DNA of 64,000 nt from Cupriavidus pauculus (lineage in GTDB: Bacteria; Pseudomonadota; Gammaproteobacteria; Burkholderiales; Burkholderiaceae). The DNA lies in NCBI RefSeq assembly GCF_003854935.1, contig NZ_CP033969.1, positions 2,790,001 through 2,854,000 on the forward strand, given 5' to 3'. Below, piece after piece: positions 9,235-18,080 of this stretch; the stretch's first letter is position 1, and the number at the start of each line of letters is the position of its first letter. Below the pieces are notes generated by a model. It saw nothing but the letters and a program-made list of their open reading frames with translations. It did not search any database and had not been told where the DNA came from. Both the position numbers and the translations under genes were made by a program.

Positions 9235-11091
9235 ATGGCTAGCTGGCCGCATACCCGACAGTGGCTGTTCTCGCTGAAGGCTTTTGCCGCCGCGATGCTG
9301 GCGCTCTATATCGCCCTCTGGTTTGGCCTGCCGCGTCCGTACTGGGCGATGGCGACGGTCTACTTCGTGTCCCACCCGCTCACGGGCGCCACGCGCTCCA
9401 AGGCCGCCTATCGCGTGGCCGGCACGGTGCTGGGCGCGGCGGCGGCGGTGGCCACGGTGCCGCAGCTTGTGAACATGCCCATCGTGCTGACCGGCGCCGT
9501 CGCGCTGTGGATTACGGGGCTGGTCTACCTGTCGCTGCTGCAGCGGTCGCCGCGCAGCTACGTGTTCCTGCTGGCCGCCTATACGCTGCCGATTGTCGCG
9601 CTGCCGGCCGTGATGCAGCCGGCCGACATCTTCGACATTGCCGTGGCCCGCATCGAGGAAATCGTGATCGGCATCGTCTGCGCCAGCCTGGTCGGCGCCA
9701 TCGTGCTGCCGGCCAAGGTGGCCCCGGCGCTGCGCGAGCGGGCTGGCGTCTGGCTGGCCGATGCCGCCACGTGGGCCGCCGATATCGCCGCCGGCCATCC
9801 CCACGCGCTGGCCAGCCGCCACCGGCTGGCCGCCGACATGCTGGCGCTCGACCAGTTGATCGTCCACCTGTCGTTCGATACCGAAAGCCGCCACGCGGTG
9901 GCTCACGCGCGGGCGCTGCGTGCCAGCATGTCGCGGCTGATGCCGGTGCTGTCGGGCCTGGAAGTCGTGCGGCGCGCGCTGCGGTGTGACGCGCCGCCGC
10001 TGCCCCGTGCCGAACTCGAACGCGCGGCCCGGCACCTCGACGCCCGGCGCGACATGCTGATGCGCGCCTGCGCGGCGTGGCAGGACGGCATCGACAACGC
10101 CCGGCTATCAGCGCCGGTCCCGGAACCGGACGAACCGGTTAGCGCGGGCCATGACCACGTGATGCTCGCATTCGGCGCCGCCTCGGCCGGGCTGGCCGTG
10201 TTCTGCGCGGGGCTGCTCTGGATCTTCTCGGGCTGGGAAGACGGCGGCGGGCCGGTGGCGGTGGCCGCCATCGCTTGCTGCTTCTTCGCGACCATCGACG
10301 CGCCCCGGCCGGTCGCCCGATCGTACGTGCGATGGTCGGCGGTCTGCCTGCTGATCTCGTCGGGCTACCTGTTTCTGGTGGTGCCGCACGCGCAGACCTT
10401 CGAGGCGCTGGCCGGCATGCTTGCCGTGCCCTACCTGGGCATCGGCGTGCTGATCACGCGGCCCGGCTTCCACCTGATGGCGATGCTGCTGTCGGTCAAC
10501 ACGGCGTCATTCGCCAACGTGCAGGCGGTCTACGACGCCAATTTCATCGGCCTGTTCAACACCAGCCTGGCCAACGCGGCGGCGATGCTGTTCGCGCCGG
10601 TCTGGGCGATGCTGGCGCGGCCATTCGGCGCCCACGTGGCCGCGCAGCGGCTGATCCGCGCAAGCTGGGACGACCTGGCGCGCGCCGCCACATGGCGCGC
10701 CGCCGACCGCCACGGCCACGTGGGCGCGCGGATGTTCGACCGGCTCGGCCAGTTGATGCCGCGCCTGGGCGCTAGCGGCGGCCGGCTGGCGTCGGACGGC
10801 TTTACCGAACTCCAGGTCGGCTACTGCGCGCTGACCCTGCAGCGCGCGCTGCCAGCGCTGCCGCCGCCCGTTCGCAAACCCGTCCGGCGCGTGCTGAGCG
10901 GGGTGGCGCGCCACTTCCGGGCCAGAAGCCAGGCCGGCCATGCCATAGCCCCGCCCGATGGGTGGCTCCCGTGGATCGGCGCGACGCTCGCCGGGCTTGA
11001 CGACGTGCCCGACCGCGCGCTGGCCGATGAGCTTCAGAGCGCGCTGGTCGTGCTCGGCCTGACCCTTTCTCCCCATGAAAAAAACGAATGA
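9235..11091 (+). CDS. FUSC-family inner-membrane exporter (AaeB-like)
   Basis: About 618 residues from ATG 9235 (MASWPHTRQWLFSLKAFAAA). An in-frame ATG at 9157 would add 26 residues rich in Pro and lacking hydrophobicity, and would leave almost no room for a promoter, so 9235 is preferred. Two blocks of about six membrane helices (about 15-175 and 330-475) each precede a cytoplasmic helical region, the duplicated FUSC layout. The 'R-x-Y-W-A-M-A-T-V-Y-F-V-S-H-P' opening is typical of p-hydroxybenzoic-acid efflux AaeB relatives. It is divergent from a LysR regulator, the usual arrangement. No AaeA-like adaptor gene lies next to it. Confidence 0.85.
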   Translation: MASWPHTRQWLFSLKAFAAAMLALYIALWFGLPRPYWAMATVYFVSHPLTGATRSKAAYRVAGTVLGAAAAVATVPQLVNMPIVLTGAVALWITGLVYLSLLQRSPRSYVFLLAAYTLPIVALPAVMQPADIFDIAVARIEEIVIGIVCASLVGAIVLPAKVAPALRERAGVWLADAATWAADIAAGHPHALASRHRLAADMLALDQLIVHLSFDTESRHAVAHARALRASMSRLMPVLSGLEVVRRALRCDAPPLPRAELERAARHLDARRDMLMRACAAWQDGIDNARLSAPVPEPDEPVSAGHDHVMLAFGAASAGLAVFCAGLLWIFSGWEDGGGPVAVAAIACCFFATIDAPRPVARSYVRWSAVCLLISSGYLFLVVPHAQTFEALAGMLAVPYLGIGVLITRPGFHLMAMLLSVNTASFANVQAVYDANFIGLFNTSLANAAAMLFAPVWAMLARPFGAHVAAQRLIRASWDDLARAATWRAADRHGHVGARMFDRLGQLMPRLGASGGRLASDGFTELQVGYCALTLQRALPALPPPVRKPVRRVLSGVARHFRARSQAGHAIAPPDGWLPWIGATLAGLDDVPDRALADELQSALVVLGLTLSPHEKNE

Positions 11092-11158
11092 CGGGCGCCC
11101 CTGCCATGCCCGGCTGACCGCGTGGCCGGTCCCATTGCTTCGCGGTGAGACGAGACGT

Positions 11159-11186
11159 GCCGCATCCCTCGGGGTGTGGCTTTTTT
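11159..11186 (+). terminator. Rho-independent terminator after the FUSC gene
   Basis: GCCGCATCCC and GGGGTGTGGC pair as a stem of about 9-10 bp (two G-U pairs) around a short loop, followed directly by six T residues (11181-11186). It lies 68 bases after the FUSC stop. Confidence 0.75.
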
Positions 11187-11251
11187 GCCATCTGGCGCCC
11201 CAAAAACGTGCGGCAGACGCAACACCCGGCTCCCAAATCGCCGATCAAGTG

Positions 11252-11282
11252 TTGCAAACGCTCCATACAATACTGTTACAAT
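11252..11282 (+). promoter_or_regulatory. Candidate extended -10 promoter for the Sel1 lipoprotein
   Basis: TGTTACAAT (11274-11282) is an extended -10 (TG-n-TACAAT). TTGCAA at 11252-11257 could be a -35 with a long 19-base spacer, which extended -10 promoters tolerate. The leader to ATG 11373 is about 85 bases and AT-rich. Confidence 0.4.
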
Positions 11283-11372
11283 CTGCAAGCTTTACTTACA
11301 AAAGCCCAGATTTAGCAGAAGCAGCAAAAGCTGCAGAACGACAAGAAAAAACGACTTTCGACGGGGTGGGGA

Positions 11373-11975
11373 ATGAATCGTCTGGTTCCTTTGGCATTCG
11401 CGGCCATGGCCGCGCTGACCGGCTGCGCATCGCAGTCGGCTGCCGATCAGCTTGCGCCGCGCTCGCAGACCGTGCGCCTGTGCCAGGGCAATACCTGTGC
11501 CGAGCAGGACCGGCGCGTGGCGACGTTCCAGACATCGCCCGTGGACGCCGAGGCCGAGCGCCGCATGCAGGCGCTGGCCGACGTGGCCGCGCGCAATCCC
11601 AATGCCGCCTATGACCTGGGCCTGCGCCTGCTGCGCGGCGACGGCGTGGAACGCAACAGCTACCAGGCGCTGGAATGGCTGCGCAAGGCCGGCGACAACG
11701 GCCACGCCGAAGCCCAGTTGGCGCTGGGCCGCCTGTACCTGATGGGTTTCGAGGAAATGGGTCCGGACCCGGCCGAGGCCGAGGCGTGGCTGACCCGTGC
11801 CGCCGCCAAGGGCAGCAAGGAAGCGCGCGACCTGATTCCGCAGGCACAGGCCGCCAAGCGCGACGAACAGGCCGCCTACCAGGTGCGCGACGCCTATCGC
11901 AAGCAATGGTTCGCCTGGTACACCACCTACCCGTACTACTGGGTATGGGGCCCGTCCGGCTGGTACCAGCGCTAG
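11373..11975 (+). CDS. Sel1-repeat lipoprotein
   Basis: 200 residues with a lipoprotein signal peptide: MNRLVPLAFAAMAAL then lipobox L-T-G-C with Cys18. Residues about 60-135 contain two Sel1-like (TPR-related) helical repeats, 'AAYDLGLRLLRGDGVERNSYQALEWLRKAGDNGHAEAQLALGRLYLMG' and a degenerate follower. The C-terminal 35 residues are unusually aromatic (W-F-A-W-Y-T-T-Y-P-Y-Y-W-V-W), a membrane- or protein-contact tail. Sel1 lipoproteins act as scaffolds in envelope processes; the partner is unknown. The CsgG-like lipoprotein follows 106 bases downstream on the same strand and may be co-expressed. Confidence 0.85.
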   Translation: MNRLVPLAFAAMAALTGCASQSAADQLAPRSQTVRLCQGNTCAEQDRRVATFQTSPVDAEAERRMQALADVAARNPNAAYDLGLRLLRGDGVERNSYQALEWLRKAGDNGHAEAQLALGRLYLMGFEEMGPDPAEAEAWLTRAAAKGSKEARDLIPQAQAAKRDEQAAYQVRDAYRKQWFAWYTTYPYYWVWGPSGWYQR

Positions 11976-12081
11976 ACCCGGCCCGTTGACGGGCGGCTCA
12001 TGGGCGGCTCCCGGCCGCTCGCTGGCTGCCCTGCCCGACCGATTCCCTTCCCATCCCTTTCCGTCAACAGGACGCGACTTC

Positions 12082-12909
12082 ATGCCCAAGATGACTGCTT
12101 TGAGCGTGGCTGTACTGGCCACGTCTTTCGTTCTGGCCGGCTGTGCCAACCCGGCCGGTGGCCACATCAGCACCGGCACGGCGCCCACCGCCGCCACCGG
12201 CGCGGCCGGCGGTGCCGCCAGCGTGAACGCCAACCCGTCGCTGGAGCGCTGCGACAAGCCGCTGGGCACGCTGGCCGTCGATGACGGCCGGGGCAAGGAG
12301 TGGTACGCCAGCTTTGGCGCCGCCACCAAGATCACGACGATCGAGCCGCTGATCCGCCTGGCCGTGCAGCAGTCCAACTGCTTCGTGATCACGTCGGTCG
12401 GCAACAACCGCACCGAGAGCAAGCTGTCGAACATCACCGACAAGCAGCGCAACTCGGGCGAATTCCGCGCCGGCTCGCGCCAGCAGAAGGGCCAGCGCGT
12501 GGCCGCCGACTACTACATGGAGCCGGCCATCATCATCGACAACGATTCCACGGGCCAACTGGCCGCCGGCGTGGGCAGCCTGTTCGGCAGCGTCGGTGCG
12601 CTGGTGGGCGGTGCGATGCAGAGCAAGGCGTCGGTCGTGACGCTGACGATGTTCGACATCCGCTCGGGCGTGCAACTGTCGATCTCGGAAGGCAACGCCA
12701 CGGCGACCAACTTCGGCGCCGCCGTGGGCGCGTTCGGCGGCGGTGCGGCGGGCGGCCTGGGCGGCTTCTCGCGGACCCCGGAAGGCAAGGCCACCGTGGC
12801 CGCGTTCATGGACGCCTACAACAACATGGTCGTCTCGCTGCGCAACTACAAGGCGCAGGAAGTCAAGGGCGGCCTGGGCCGCGGCGGCCAGCTCAAGGTC
12901 GGTTCCTGA
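12082..12909 (+). CDS. CsgG/HfaB-like outer-membrane lipoprotein
   Basis: 275 residues from ATG 12082, chosen because it gives a textbook lipoprotein signal (MPKMTALSVAVLATSFVLAGC, Cys21). The body has the CsgG-type order: 'TTIEPLIRLAVQQSNCFVITS' (helix binding the fold's strand), 'AADYYMEPAIIIDN', then 'SKASVVTLTMFDIRSGVQLSISEGNATA' and a C-terminal 'AAFMDAYNNMVVSLRNYK' helix. CsgG relatives form outer-membrane secretion pores or assembly scaffolds for curli or holdfast. Two Gly-rich segments (about 160-180 and 215-230) interrupt the fold. No curli genes are nearby, so the substrate is unknown. Family call is moderate. Confidence 0.65.
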   Translation: MPKMTALSVAVLATSFVLAGCANPAGGHISTGTAPTAATGAAGGAASVNANPSLERCDKPLGTLAVDDGRGKEWYASFGAATKITTIEPLIRLAVQQSNCFVITSVGNNRTESKLSNITDKQRNSGEFRAGSRQQKGQRVAADYYMEPAIIIDNDSTGQLAAGVGSLFGSVGALVGGAMQSKASVVTLTMFDIRSGVQLSISEGNATATNFGAAVGAFGGGAAGGLGGFSRTPEGKATVAAFMDAYNNMVVSLRNYKAQEVKGGLGRGGQLKVGS

Positions 12910-12918
12910 TGCCGCGAT

Positions 12919-12941
12919 GGCCGTCGCGCCCGGCGACGGCC
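12919..12941. terminator. Hairpin between convergent genes
   Basis: GGCCGTCGC and GCGACGGCC form a perfect 9-bp stem around a 5-base loop in the 39-bp gap between two convergent stops. There is no T tract on either side, so it is only a candidate bidirectional terminator. Confidence 0.35.
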
Positions 12942-12948
12942 CCCGCCA

Positions 12949-14454
12949 TCAGTTCGCGCTGACCTTCTGCACCGGCGGCGGCGACCACGTGTTCTGCAGG
13001 ATTTCAGCCTTCGGCCAGTAGGCGCGGATGAACAGTTCGAAGTCGCCGGTCGGGGCGGGCAGCCAGTTGGCCACCTTGTCCGCGGCCGGCTTCTTGTTCT
13101 GGACGTAGAGCGTCAGCGAGCCGTCCGGGTTGTAGACGAGGTCCTTGTTCTTGGTGCCCAGCGAGAAGCGGTTGATCTCGTTGGGCGCGAAGAAGTGCGC
13201 GGCGTCGTAGAGCGTCAGCGACCAGAAGCCGTTCACGGGCGGCAGCCCGCCCTTCGGGAATGTGATCGTATAGGCATTGGCGCCGTTCAGCCGGCCTTTG
13301 GCGGCATCGAATTCCTGGCCGAAGTACGCCGATTCGCGTCGCGGATTGACGAAGATATTAGCCTTGGCCGCTGCCGCGCGGCTGTAGTAGTCGGTGCCGA
13401 ACTCCGCGCCATTCATCGGCGCCACCCAGCCATTGCCCACCGTCACCCCCGCGTTCGCGTAGCGGTGCATCTCCGGCATCATTTCCTTGTCGGCCTCGAC
13501 TGCGGCCTGCGTCAGCGCGTCGGCAACGGCCGGGTCCTTGGCGGCCGCGTCCAGCAGCGACTGGAACCACGCGTACAACGCTTCCTCGCCGCGCTGGGGC
13601 GGCACTTCCTTCAGGATGATCGGCAGTTCCTTGAAAAACGCCTCGGGCTTGACCCACTGCGTCTCGCCGCCGCTGCCCTGCTTGCCGCCGGCCGGGTCGG
13701 AAAGATTCGGCAGCTTGGTCCAGTCCTTGGTCTTCACCTTGCCGTCGTACTCGGACAACGGATACGCCACGATCTGGCTGACCAGCGGACGGATGGCGGC
13801 GCGGTCCTGCGCGGTGTCGTCCAGGAACGCGCGCGGGATGATGTAGGCGATATTGGTCGGCGACCGGTACACGCCCCGGATGCCCTTCGGCACCTTGCCC
13901 TTCCAGTCCGGCCCCACCACCATATAGAAGCCCGGCTTGGTGCCATACATCCGCCCCACGCCGCCCAGCGTGTCCGTGCGCTGGTCGCCTAGCTGGTAGA
14001 CCCAGAACCGGTTGCCGAAGTCCGGCACCTGGAACACCGCCGGCTCCTTGGCCAGCGACAGGATGCCGAAGCCGTACGCCACGTCCTGGTTCGGCGTGGC
14101 CACCGCGCGTTCTTCCGGCTTGATGTAGTCGGTCAGCATGGTCAGCCGGTTCAGCGGCGCCACGGGCAGCACCCCGTCGCCCAGGCCGTTTTCCGGCACC
14201 TTGGAGAACACCAGGTGCCGGTTGTGGATGTTCACCATCGGCCAGCCCCAGATATAGGCCACCTTGGCCACGTTCTTCACATAGCTGAGCGGCATGTTGG
14301 CCCCGGCCACCGGGCCCGGCGGCAGCTTGGCCTGCGGCGCGGACGCCGGCTGGCTGGCGGCCAGCGCGGGCGGCATGGCGGCCAGCGTGGTTAGGGTGGT
14401 CAGGGCGGCGGTGGCAATCAGCGTGCGGAACCAGGTCGGACGAAGGCGGGCCAT
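12949..14454 (-). CDS. DUF1254/DUF1214 exported protein
   Basis: 501 residues with a cleavable signal peptide (about 1-32, ending A-L-A). The N-terminal half (about 60-190) has the DUF1254 features ('AYIWGWPMVNIHNR', 'TPNQDVAYGFGILSLAKEPAVFQVPDFGNRFWVYQLGDQRTD'). The C-terminal part (about 370-495) has the DUF1214 beta-sandwich ('YTITFPKGGLPPVNGFWSLTLYDAAHFF', 'SLTLYVQNKKP'). These two domains occur together in a widespread exported family of unestablished biochemical function. It stands alone on the minus strand, with its promoter in the divergent gap before the phosphonate operon. Confidence 0.88.
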   Translation of the reverse strand: MARLRPTWFRTLIATAALTTLTTLAAMPPALAASQPASAPQAKLPPGPVAGANMPLSYVKNVAKVAYIWGWPMVNIHNRHLVFSKVPENGLGDGVLPVAPLNRLTMLTDYIKPEERAVATPNQDVAYGFGILSLAKEPAVFQVPDFGNRFWVYQLGDQRTDTLGGVGRMYGTKPGFYMVVGPDWKGKVPKGIRGVYRSPTNIAYIIPRAFLDDTAQDRAAIRPLVSQIVAYPLSEYDGKVKTKDWTKLPNLSDPAGGKQGSGGETQWVKPEAFFKELPIILKEVPPQRGEEALYAWFQSLLDAAAKDPAVADALTQAAVEADKEMMPEMHRYANAGVTVGNGWVAPMNGAEFGTDYYSRAAAAKANIFVNPRRESAYFGQEFDAAKGRLNGANAYTITFPKGGLPPVNGFWSLTLYDAAHFFAPNEINRFSLGTKNKDLVYNPDGSLTLYVQNKKPAADKVANWLPAPTGDFELFIRAYWPKAEILQNTWSPPPVQKVSAN

Positions 14455-14750
14455 GGCGGCATCTCCGGCAAGTCGAAAAGCCCTATGCTCGCGCGCCGGC
14501 GTGGCGCCGGATATTCAATCTTTTCGGTAGCCGATCTAAACCGATCTGACGAATGCGGCACAATCGGACCGATCCGAAGCTGCGCGCCCCGGGGCCCGCC
14601 ACGTGACCGCGCCGGGGCCTGGCCTGCTGCAGCGGTGCGGGAAAGGGCGTATTCTGGCGAACTTGTCATTCGGGCGTCGTAGGCGTAGTGTTGCGCATCG
14701 CCTGGCGCGCCCAAGTGCTCACGCCGCCCCTCCCTGCCCTGTTTTGACGG
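14455..14750. other. Divergent intergenic region before the phosphonate operon
   Basis: 296 bases with no convincing gene. It must hold the start signals of both the DUF1254 gene (left) and the phosphonate operon (right). Repeated CCGATCT/CGGACCGATCC motifs at about 14528-14580 form overlapping direct and inverted repeats that could be an operator. No clear -35/-10 pair was found. Confidence 0.4.
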
Positions 14751-15422
14751 ATGAACCCGAAATCCCCCAAATACCCGGATGAACCGCCCCTGCCGTCCAC
14801 CTGGGATGCCCGCCTGGCCCGCCATCTGGTACGGCCGCTCAAGAATACCCGTGTCACCCCGAACCACCTGACCACGCTGCGCCTGCTGATCGGCGTGGCC
14901 GGCATCGCCTGCATTGCCCAGGGCGGCTACGCGTGGTCGAACTGGGGCGCGCTGCTGGTGGTGCTGTCCAACTTCGTCGACCATACCGACGGCGAATTGG
15001 CGCGGATCAGCGGCAAATCGAGCAAGATCGGCCACTTTTACGACCTGGCCAGCGACGCGCTGATCACCGTCCTGCTGTTCATCGGCTTTGGCATGGCCGT
15101 GGCCGCCACCGGCCCGGCGCCCGAGGCATTCGGCCCCGTGCTGCGCGGCACGATTGCCGGGCTGGCCGTGGCGCTGATCTTCTTCCTGCGCATGCGTATA
15201 GAATCGCGGGTTGGAAAAAGTGGCACGAAGCAGGCTTCGGCCGGCGGCTTCGAGACCGAGGACGTGCTGTACCTGCTGCCGCTGGTGACGCTGACGGACG
15301 GCATCGGCCCGTTCCTGACGGCGGCCTCCATCGGCGCCCCGCTGTTTGCCGTCCTGGTCATCATCGATTACTGGCGCGTCATGCGGCGCCCGCAGCCCGT
15401 CGCAACTACCCCTGATCACTGA
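14751..15422 (+). CDS. CDP-alcohol phosphatidyltransferase family enzyme
   Basis: 223-residue membrane protein with the complete catalytic signature D-x2-D-G-x2-A-R-x8-G-x3-D-x3-D at residues 77-102 (D77, D80, G81, A84, R85, G94, D98, D102), flanked by hydrophobic helices. These enzymes displace CMP from a CDP-activated molecule with an alcohol to make a phosphodiester, usually in lipid synthesis. As the first gene of an operon that makes and probably cytidylylates 2-aminoethylphosphonate, it is the natural candidate to transfer the phosphonate from CMP-AEP onto a lipid or polyol hydroxyl. The transfer partner is inferred; family and active site are directly visible. The oxygenase gene starts 9 bases downstream. 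Confidence 0.88.
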   Translation: MNPKSPKYPDEPPLPSTWDARLARHLVRPLKNTRVTPNHLTTLRLLIGVAGIACIAQGGYAWSNWGALLVVLSNFVDHTDGELARISGKSSKIGHFYDLASDALITVLLFIGFGMAVAATGPAPEAFGPVLRGTIAGLAVALIFFLRMRIESRVGKSGTKQASAGGFETEDVLYLLPLVTLTDGIGPFLTAASIGAPLFAVLVIIDYWRVMRRPQPVATTPDH

Positions 15423-15431
15423 GGCAGCCAC

Positions 15432-16259
15432 ATGCCAGAGCAAGTTACCGGCGACATCGCCATCGCGCCCGCCGCACCGCGCGACGCCGAGCCCGCCGCC
15501 ACCCGTCCGGCCGCGCGACGCCCGGACGCCGCCGTGGCCGGCGTGGTGGCGCGGCTCGATACCCCGGCGCTGCGCCAGGATTTCGAGCGCCAGGGCGCCT
15601 TCCTCTACCTGGACAGCTTCCTGGGCCCCGACGAGACCGCGCAACTGGTGGCGCTGGCCCGCGCGCTGCAGTCGGGCCTGAACCGCAACTACCTGCCCGG
15701 CCACAAGCAGGGCGGCAGCGTCAGCCGGCACACGATCGACGAGAAGGCGCCTTTCATCGCCGACCTGTACCGCTCGAAGTCGCTGATCGGCTGGCTGGAA
15801 CAGGTGACCGGCGACAAGCTCCAGGTCTGCCCCGAGTCCGACCCCCACGCCTACGCGCTCTATTACTACACGCGGCCGGGCGACCATATCGGCTGGCACT
15901 ACGACACGTCCTATTACGATGGCCGGCGCTACACGCTGTTGATCGGCGTGCTGGACGAATCGTCCTGCCGGCTGGACTACGAACTCCACACGCGCAACCC
16001 CGCCGTGCCCGACGAGCCGGGCTCGGTCCAGATCCCGCCGGGCGGCATCGTGCTGTTCGACGGCGACAAGCTGCGCCACCGCATCACGCCGGCCGGCCCC
16101 AACGAGATCCGCGTCTCGCTGACGTTCGAGTACGTGACCGATCCGGGCATGCGGCCATGGCTGCGCCTGATCTCCAACATGAAGGACGCCGTGGCGTACT
16201 TCGGCTTCCGGCAGGTGTTCCGGCGCCTGCTGGGCAGGAAGTCAGCAGGCCCCGCGTGA
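15432..16259 (+). CDS. 2-oxoglutarate/Fe(II)-dependent oxygenase (prolyl-4-hydroxylase-like)
   Basis: 275-residue soluble protein. The double-stranded beta-helix iron site is complete: H156-Y-D158 ('IGWHYDTSYYDG') and distal H216 ('DKLRHRI'), with R227 ('EIRVSL') to bind 2-oxoglutarate. The first 50 residues are Ala/Arg/Pro-rich and probably disordered. Its place between the phosphotransferase and the flippase-like gene, overlapping the latter by 4 bases, argues for hydroxylation of the phosphonate headgroup or of the lipid carrying it (compare 1-hydroxy-2-aminoethylphosphonate, a known natural headgroup), but the substrate is inference. It is not a PhyH-type PhnY. Confidence 0.85.
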   Translation: MPEQVTGDIAIAPAAPRDAEPAATRPAARRPDAAVAGVVARLDTPALRQDFERQGAFLYLDSFLGPDETAQLVALARALQSGLNRNYLPGHKQGGSVSRHTIDEKAPFIADLYRSKSLIGWLEQVTGDKLQVCPESDPHAYALYYYTRPGDHIGWHYDTSYYDGRRYTLLIGVLDESSCRLDYELHTRNPAVPDEPGSVQIPPGGIVLFDGDKLRHRITPAGPNEIRVSLTFEYVTDPGMRPWLRLISNMKDAVAYFGFRQVFRRLLGRKSAGPA

Positions 16260-17293
16260 ATCGTGCAGCTTTCATCCTTCTGTCGGTAGGCGCGGCGCTG
16301 TTTGTCGGCCTGCTCGCGTGGCAGGGCTTTGGCGCGGTGACCACCACGCTGATGTCCGCCGGCTGGGGCCTGGCCGTGGTGGCCGCGTTCCACCTGCTGC
16401 CGCTGGCGCTGGACGCCGGGGCCATTGCCGTGCTGCTGGACCGCAAGACCCGCCACGGGTCGTTCTGCAGCGCGCTCAAGGCGCGCTGGACCGGCGAGGC
16501 CGTCAACAGCCTGCTGCCGGCCGGCCAGATCGGCGGCCCGGTGCTGATGGTGCGCTACCTGGCCCACCGGGGCGCGCGCATGCGCGACGCGGCGGCGGCC
16601 ATCACGGTCAGCACCACCACCCAGGCGCTGTCCCAGATGCTGTTCGCGCTGCTCGGCATTGCCGTGTTCGGCGCCCACGACGACCTGTCCGAATACCGTA
16701 CCCCCGTCATCGCCATCACCGCCGTGCTGGGCGCCTGCGTGCTGGGCTTCTGCGTGCTGCAGCGGCGCGGCATGTTCGGCCGCGTCATGCGTATTGGCCA
16801 GAAGCTGTTCGGCAAGCGCCAGGCCGATGCCGACGCCCCGGGCGCCAAACCGGGCCGCTGGGCCGGGCTGGCGCTGCGGGCCGATGCCGTCGACAGTGCG
16901 ATTCGGGAACTCTACCGCGACCGCAAGAAGGTCGCGGCCAGCTTCGCGCTTAACCTGCTGGGCTGGATTGCCGGCACGGGCGAGGTCTGGCTGATCCTCC
17001 ATTTCCTGGGGCATCCGGTGAACTGGCACGAGGCGCTGCTGCTGGAAAGCGTGGGCCAGGCCATCCGGGGCGCCGCGTTTGCGATTCCGGGCTCGCTCGG
17101 CGCGCAGGAAGGCGGCTACCTGCTGCTGGGCCCGCTGGTGGGCCTGCCGCCGGACGCCGCGCTGGCGCTGTCGCTGGCCAAGCGCGTGCGCGAGCTGGTG
17201 CTTGGCATCCCCGGACTGGTGTACCTGCATTTCAGCGAACGGAAGTTCCAGCGCCGTCGCGCCGCAACGGCCCTGTCGGCGGACAGGGGCTAG
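16256..17293 (+). CDS. Lysylphosphatidylglycerol-synthase-type membrane protein (UPF0104/HpnL-like)
   Basis: 345 residues from a GTG start that overlaps the preceding stop (GTGA), indicating translational coupling. Seven to eight hydrophobic helices with the family phrases 'RWTGEAVNSLLPAGQIGGPVLMVRYL' and 'GQAIRGAAFAIPGSLGAQEGGYLLLGPLVGLP'. This is the membrane half of MprF-like proteins without the aminoacyl-transferase domain; relatives (HpnL, AglD-associated) are thought to act in lipid translocation or transport. In this operon it is a plausible flippase for the finished phosphonolipid. Family is clear; role is inferred from neighbours. Confidence 0.82.
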   Translation: MNRAAFILLSVGAALFVGLLAWQGFGAVTTTLMSAGWGLAVVAAFHLLPLALDAGAIAVLLDRKTRHGSFCSALKARWTGEAVNSLLPAGQIGGPVLMVRYLAHRGARMRDAAAAITVSTTTQALSQMLFALLGIAVFGAHDDLSEYRTPVIAITAVLGACVLGFCVLQRRGMFGRVMRIGQKLFGKRQADADAPGAKPGRWAGLALRADAVDSAIRELYRDRKKVAASFALNLLGWIAGTGEVWLILHFLGHPVNWHEALLLESVGQAIRGAAFAIPGSLGAQEGGYLLLGPLVGLPPDAALALSLAKRVRELVLGIPGLVYLHFSERKFQRRRAATALSADRG

Positions 17294-17324
17294 CGGCTCT
17301 TCCACAAATCACGAGAACAACCTG

Positions 17325-18080
17325 ATGCGAGCAATCATTCTTGCCGCGGGCCTGGGCCTGCGACTCCAGCAACAGCCGGGCAAGCAGTTTCCCAAGTGCC
17401 TGTTGCGCTTTGACGGCCTGACGCTGCTGGAACGTCACCTGCGCCTGCTGGACGCCGCCGGCGTGACCGAGGTGGTGCTGGCGCTGGGCTTCGAGCCGGA
17501 CCAGGTCAAGGAAGAACTGGCCCGCCTGGGCCGCGATCTGGAAATCGTCATCAACCCGCGCTACGACCTGGGCAGCGTGCTGACCGTGCACACCGTGGCC
17601 GACGCCATGACGCGCGGCGGCGACGTGCTGCTGATGGACGCCGACGTGCTCTACGACGAGCGCATCATGACCAAGCTGGTGGCCGGCGAGACCGCCAACC
17701 GGCTGCTGATCGACCGCGACTTCGAGGCCGGCGACGAGCCCGTCAAGCTCTGCCTGCGCGACGGCGTGCCCGTGGAGCTGCGCAAGCAGCTCATGGCCGA
17801 CCTGGAATACGACACCATCGGCGAATCGGTGGGCTTCTTCCGCTTCCGCGAAGACTGCGCCCGCCGCCTGGCCGCCATCGTCCAGGGCTACGTGGACTCG
17901 GGCCGCGCCAACATGCCGCACGAGGAAGCCGTCCGTGACCTGCTGCTGGAGCGGTCGCACGTGTTCGACACCGCCGACGTGACCGGCGCGCCCTGGATCG
18001 AAATCGATTTTCCCGGCGACGTGGCTCGCGCCGCCGAAGAAGTCCTGCCCCAACTTCTGCCTGTAGGAATCGCACAATGA
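17325..18080 (+). CDS. Stand-alone nucleotidyltransferase (sugar-nucleotidyltransferase fold)
   Basis: 251 residues with the NTP-binding loop AAGLGLRL (7-14) and Lys24, metal-binding D105-A-D107 ('LLMDADVLY') and a second metal Asp in '[10 protein letters not shown]'. This is the fold of LicC, inositol-phosphate cytidylyltransferase and PntC enzymes. It overlaps the next gene by ATGA. Because that next gene carries its own C-terminal nucleotidyltransferase domain, the operon encodes two activating enzymes. One may make CMP-AEP and the other may activate the acceptor or a modified phosphonate. The nucleotide is expected to be CTP, but this is not readable from sequence. Confidence 0.85.
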   Translation: MRAIILAAGLGLRLQQQPGKQFPKCLLRFDGLTLLERHLRLLDAAGVTEVVLALGFEPDQVKEELARLGRDLEIVINPRYDLGSVLTVHTVADAMTRGGDVLLMDADVLYDERIMTKLVAGETANRLLIDRDFEAGDEPVKLCLRDGVPVELRKQLMADLEYDTIGESVGFFRFREDCARRLAAIVQGYVDSGRANMPHEEAVRDLLLERSHVFDTADVTGAPWIEIDFPGDVARAAEEVLPQLLPVGIAQ

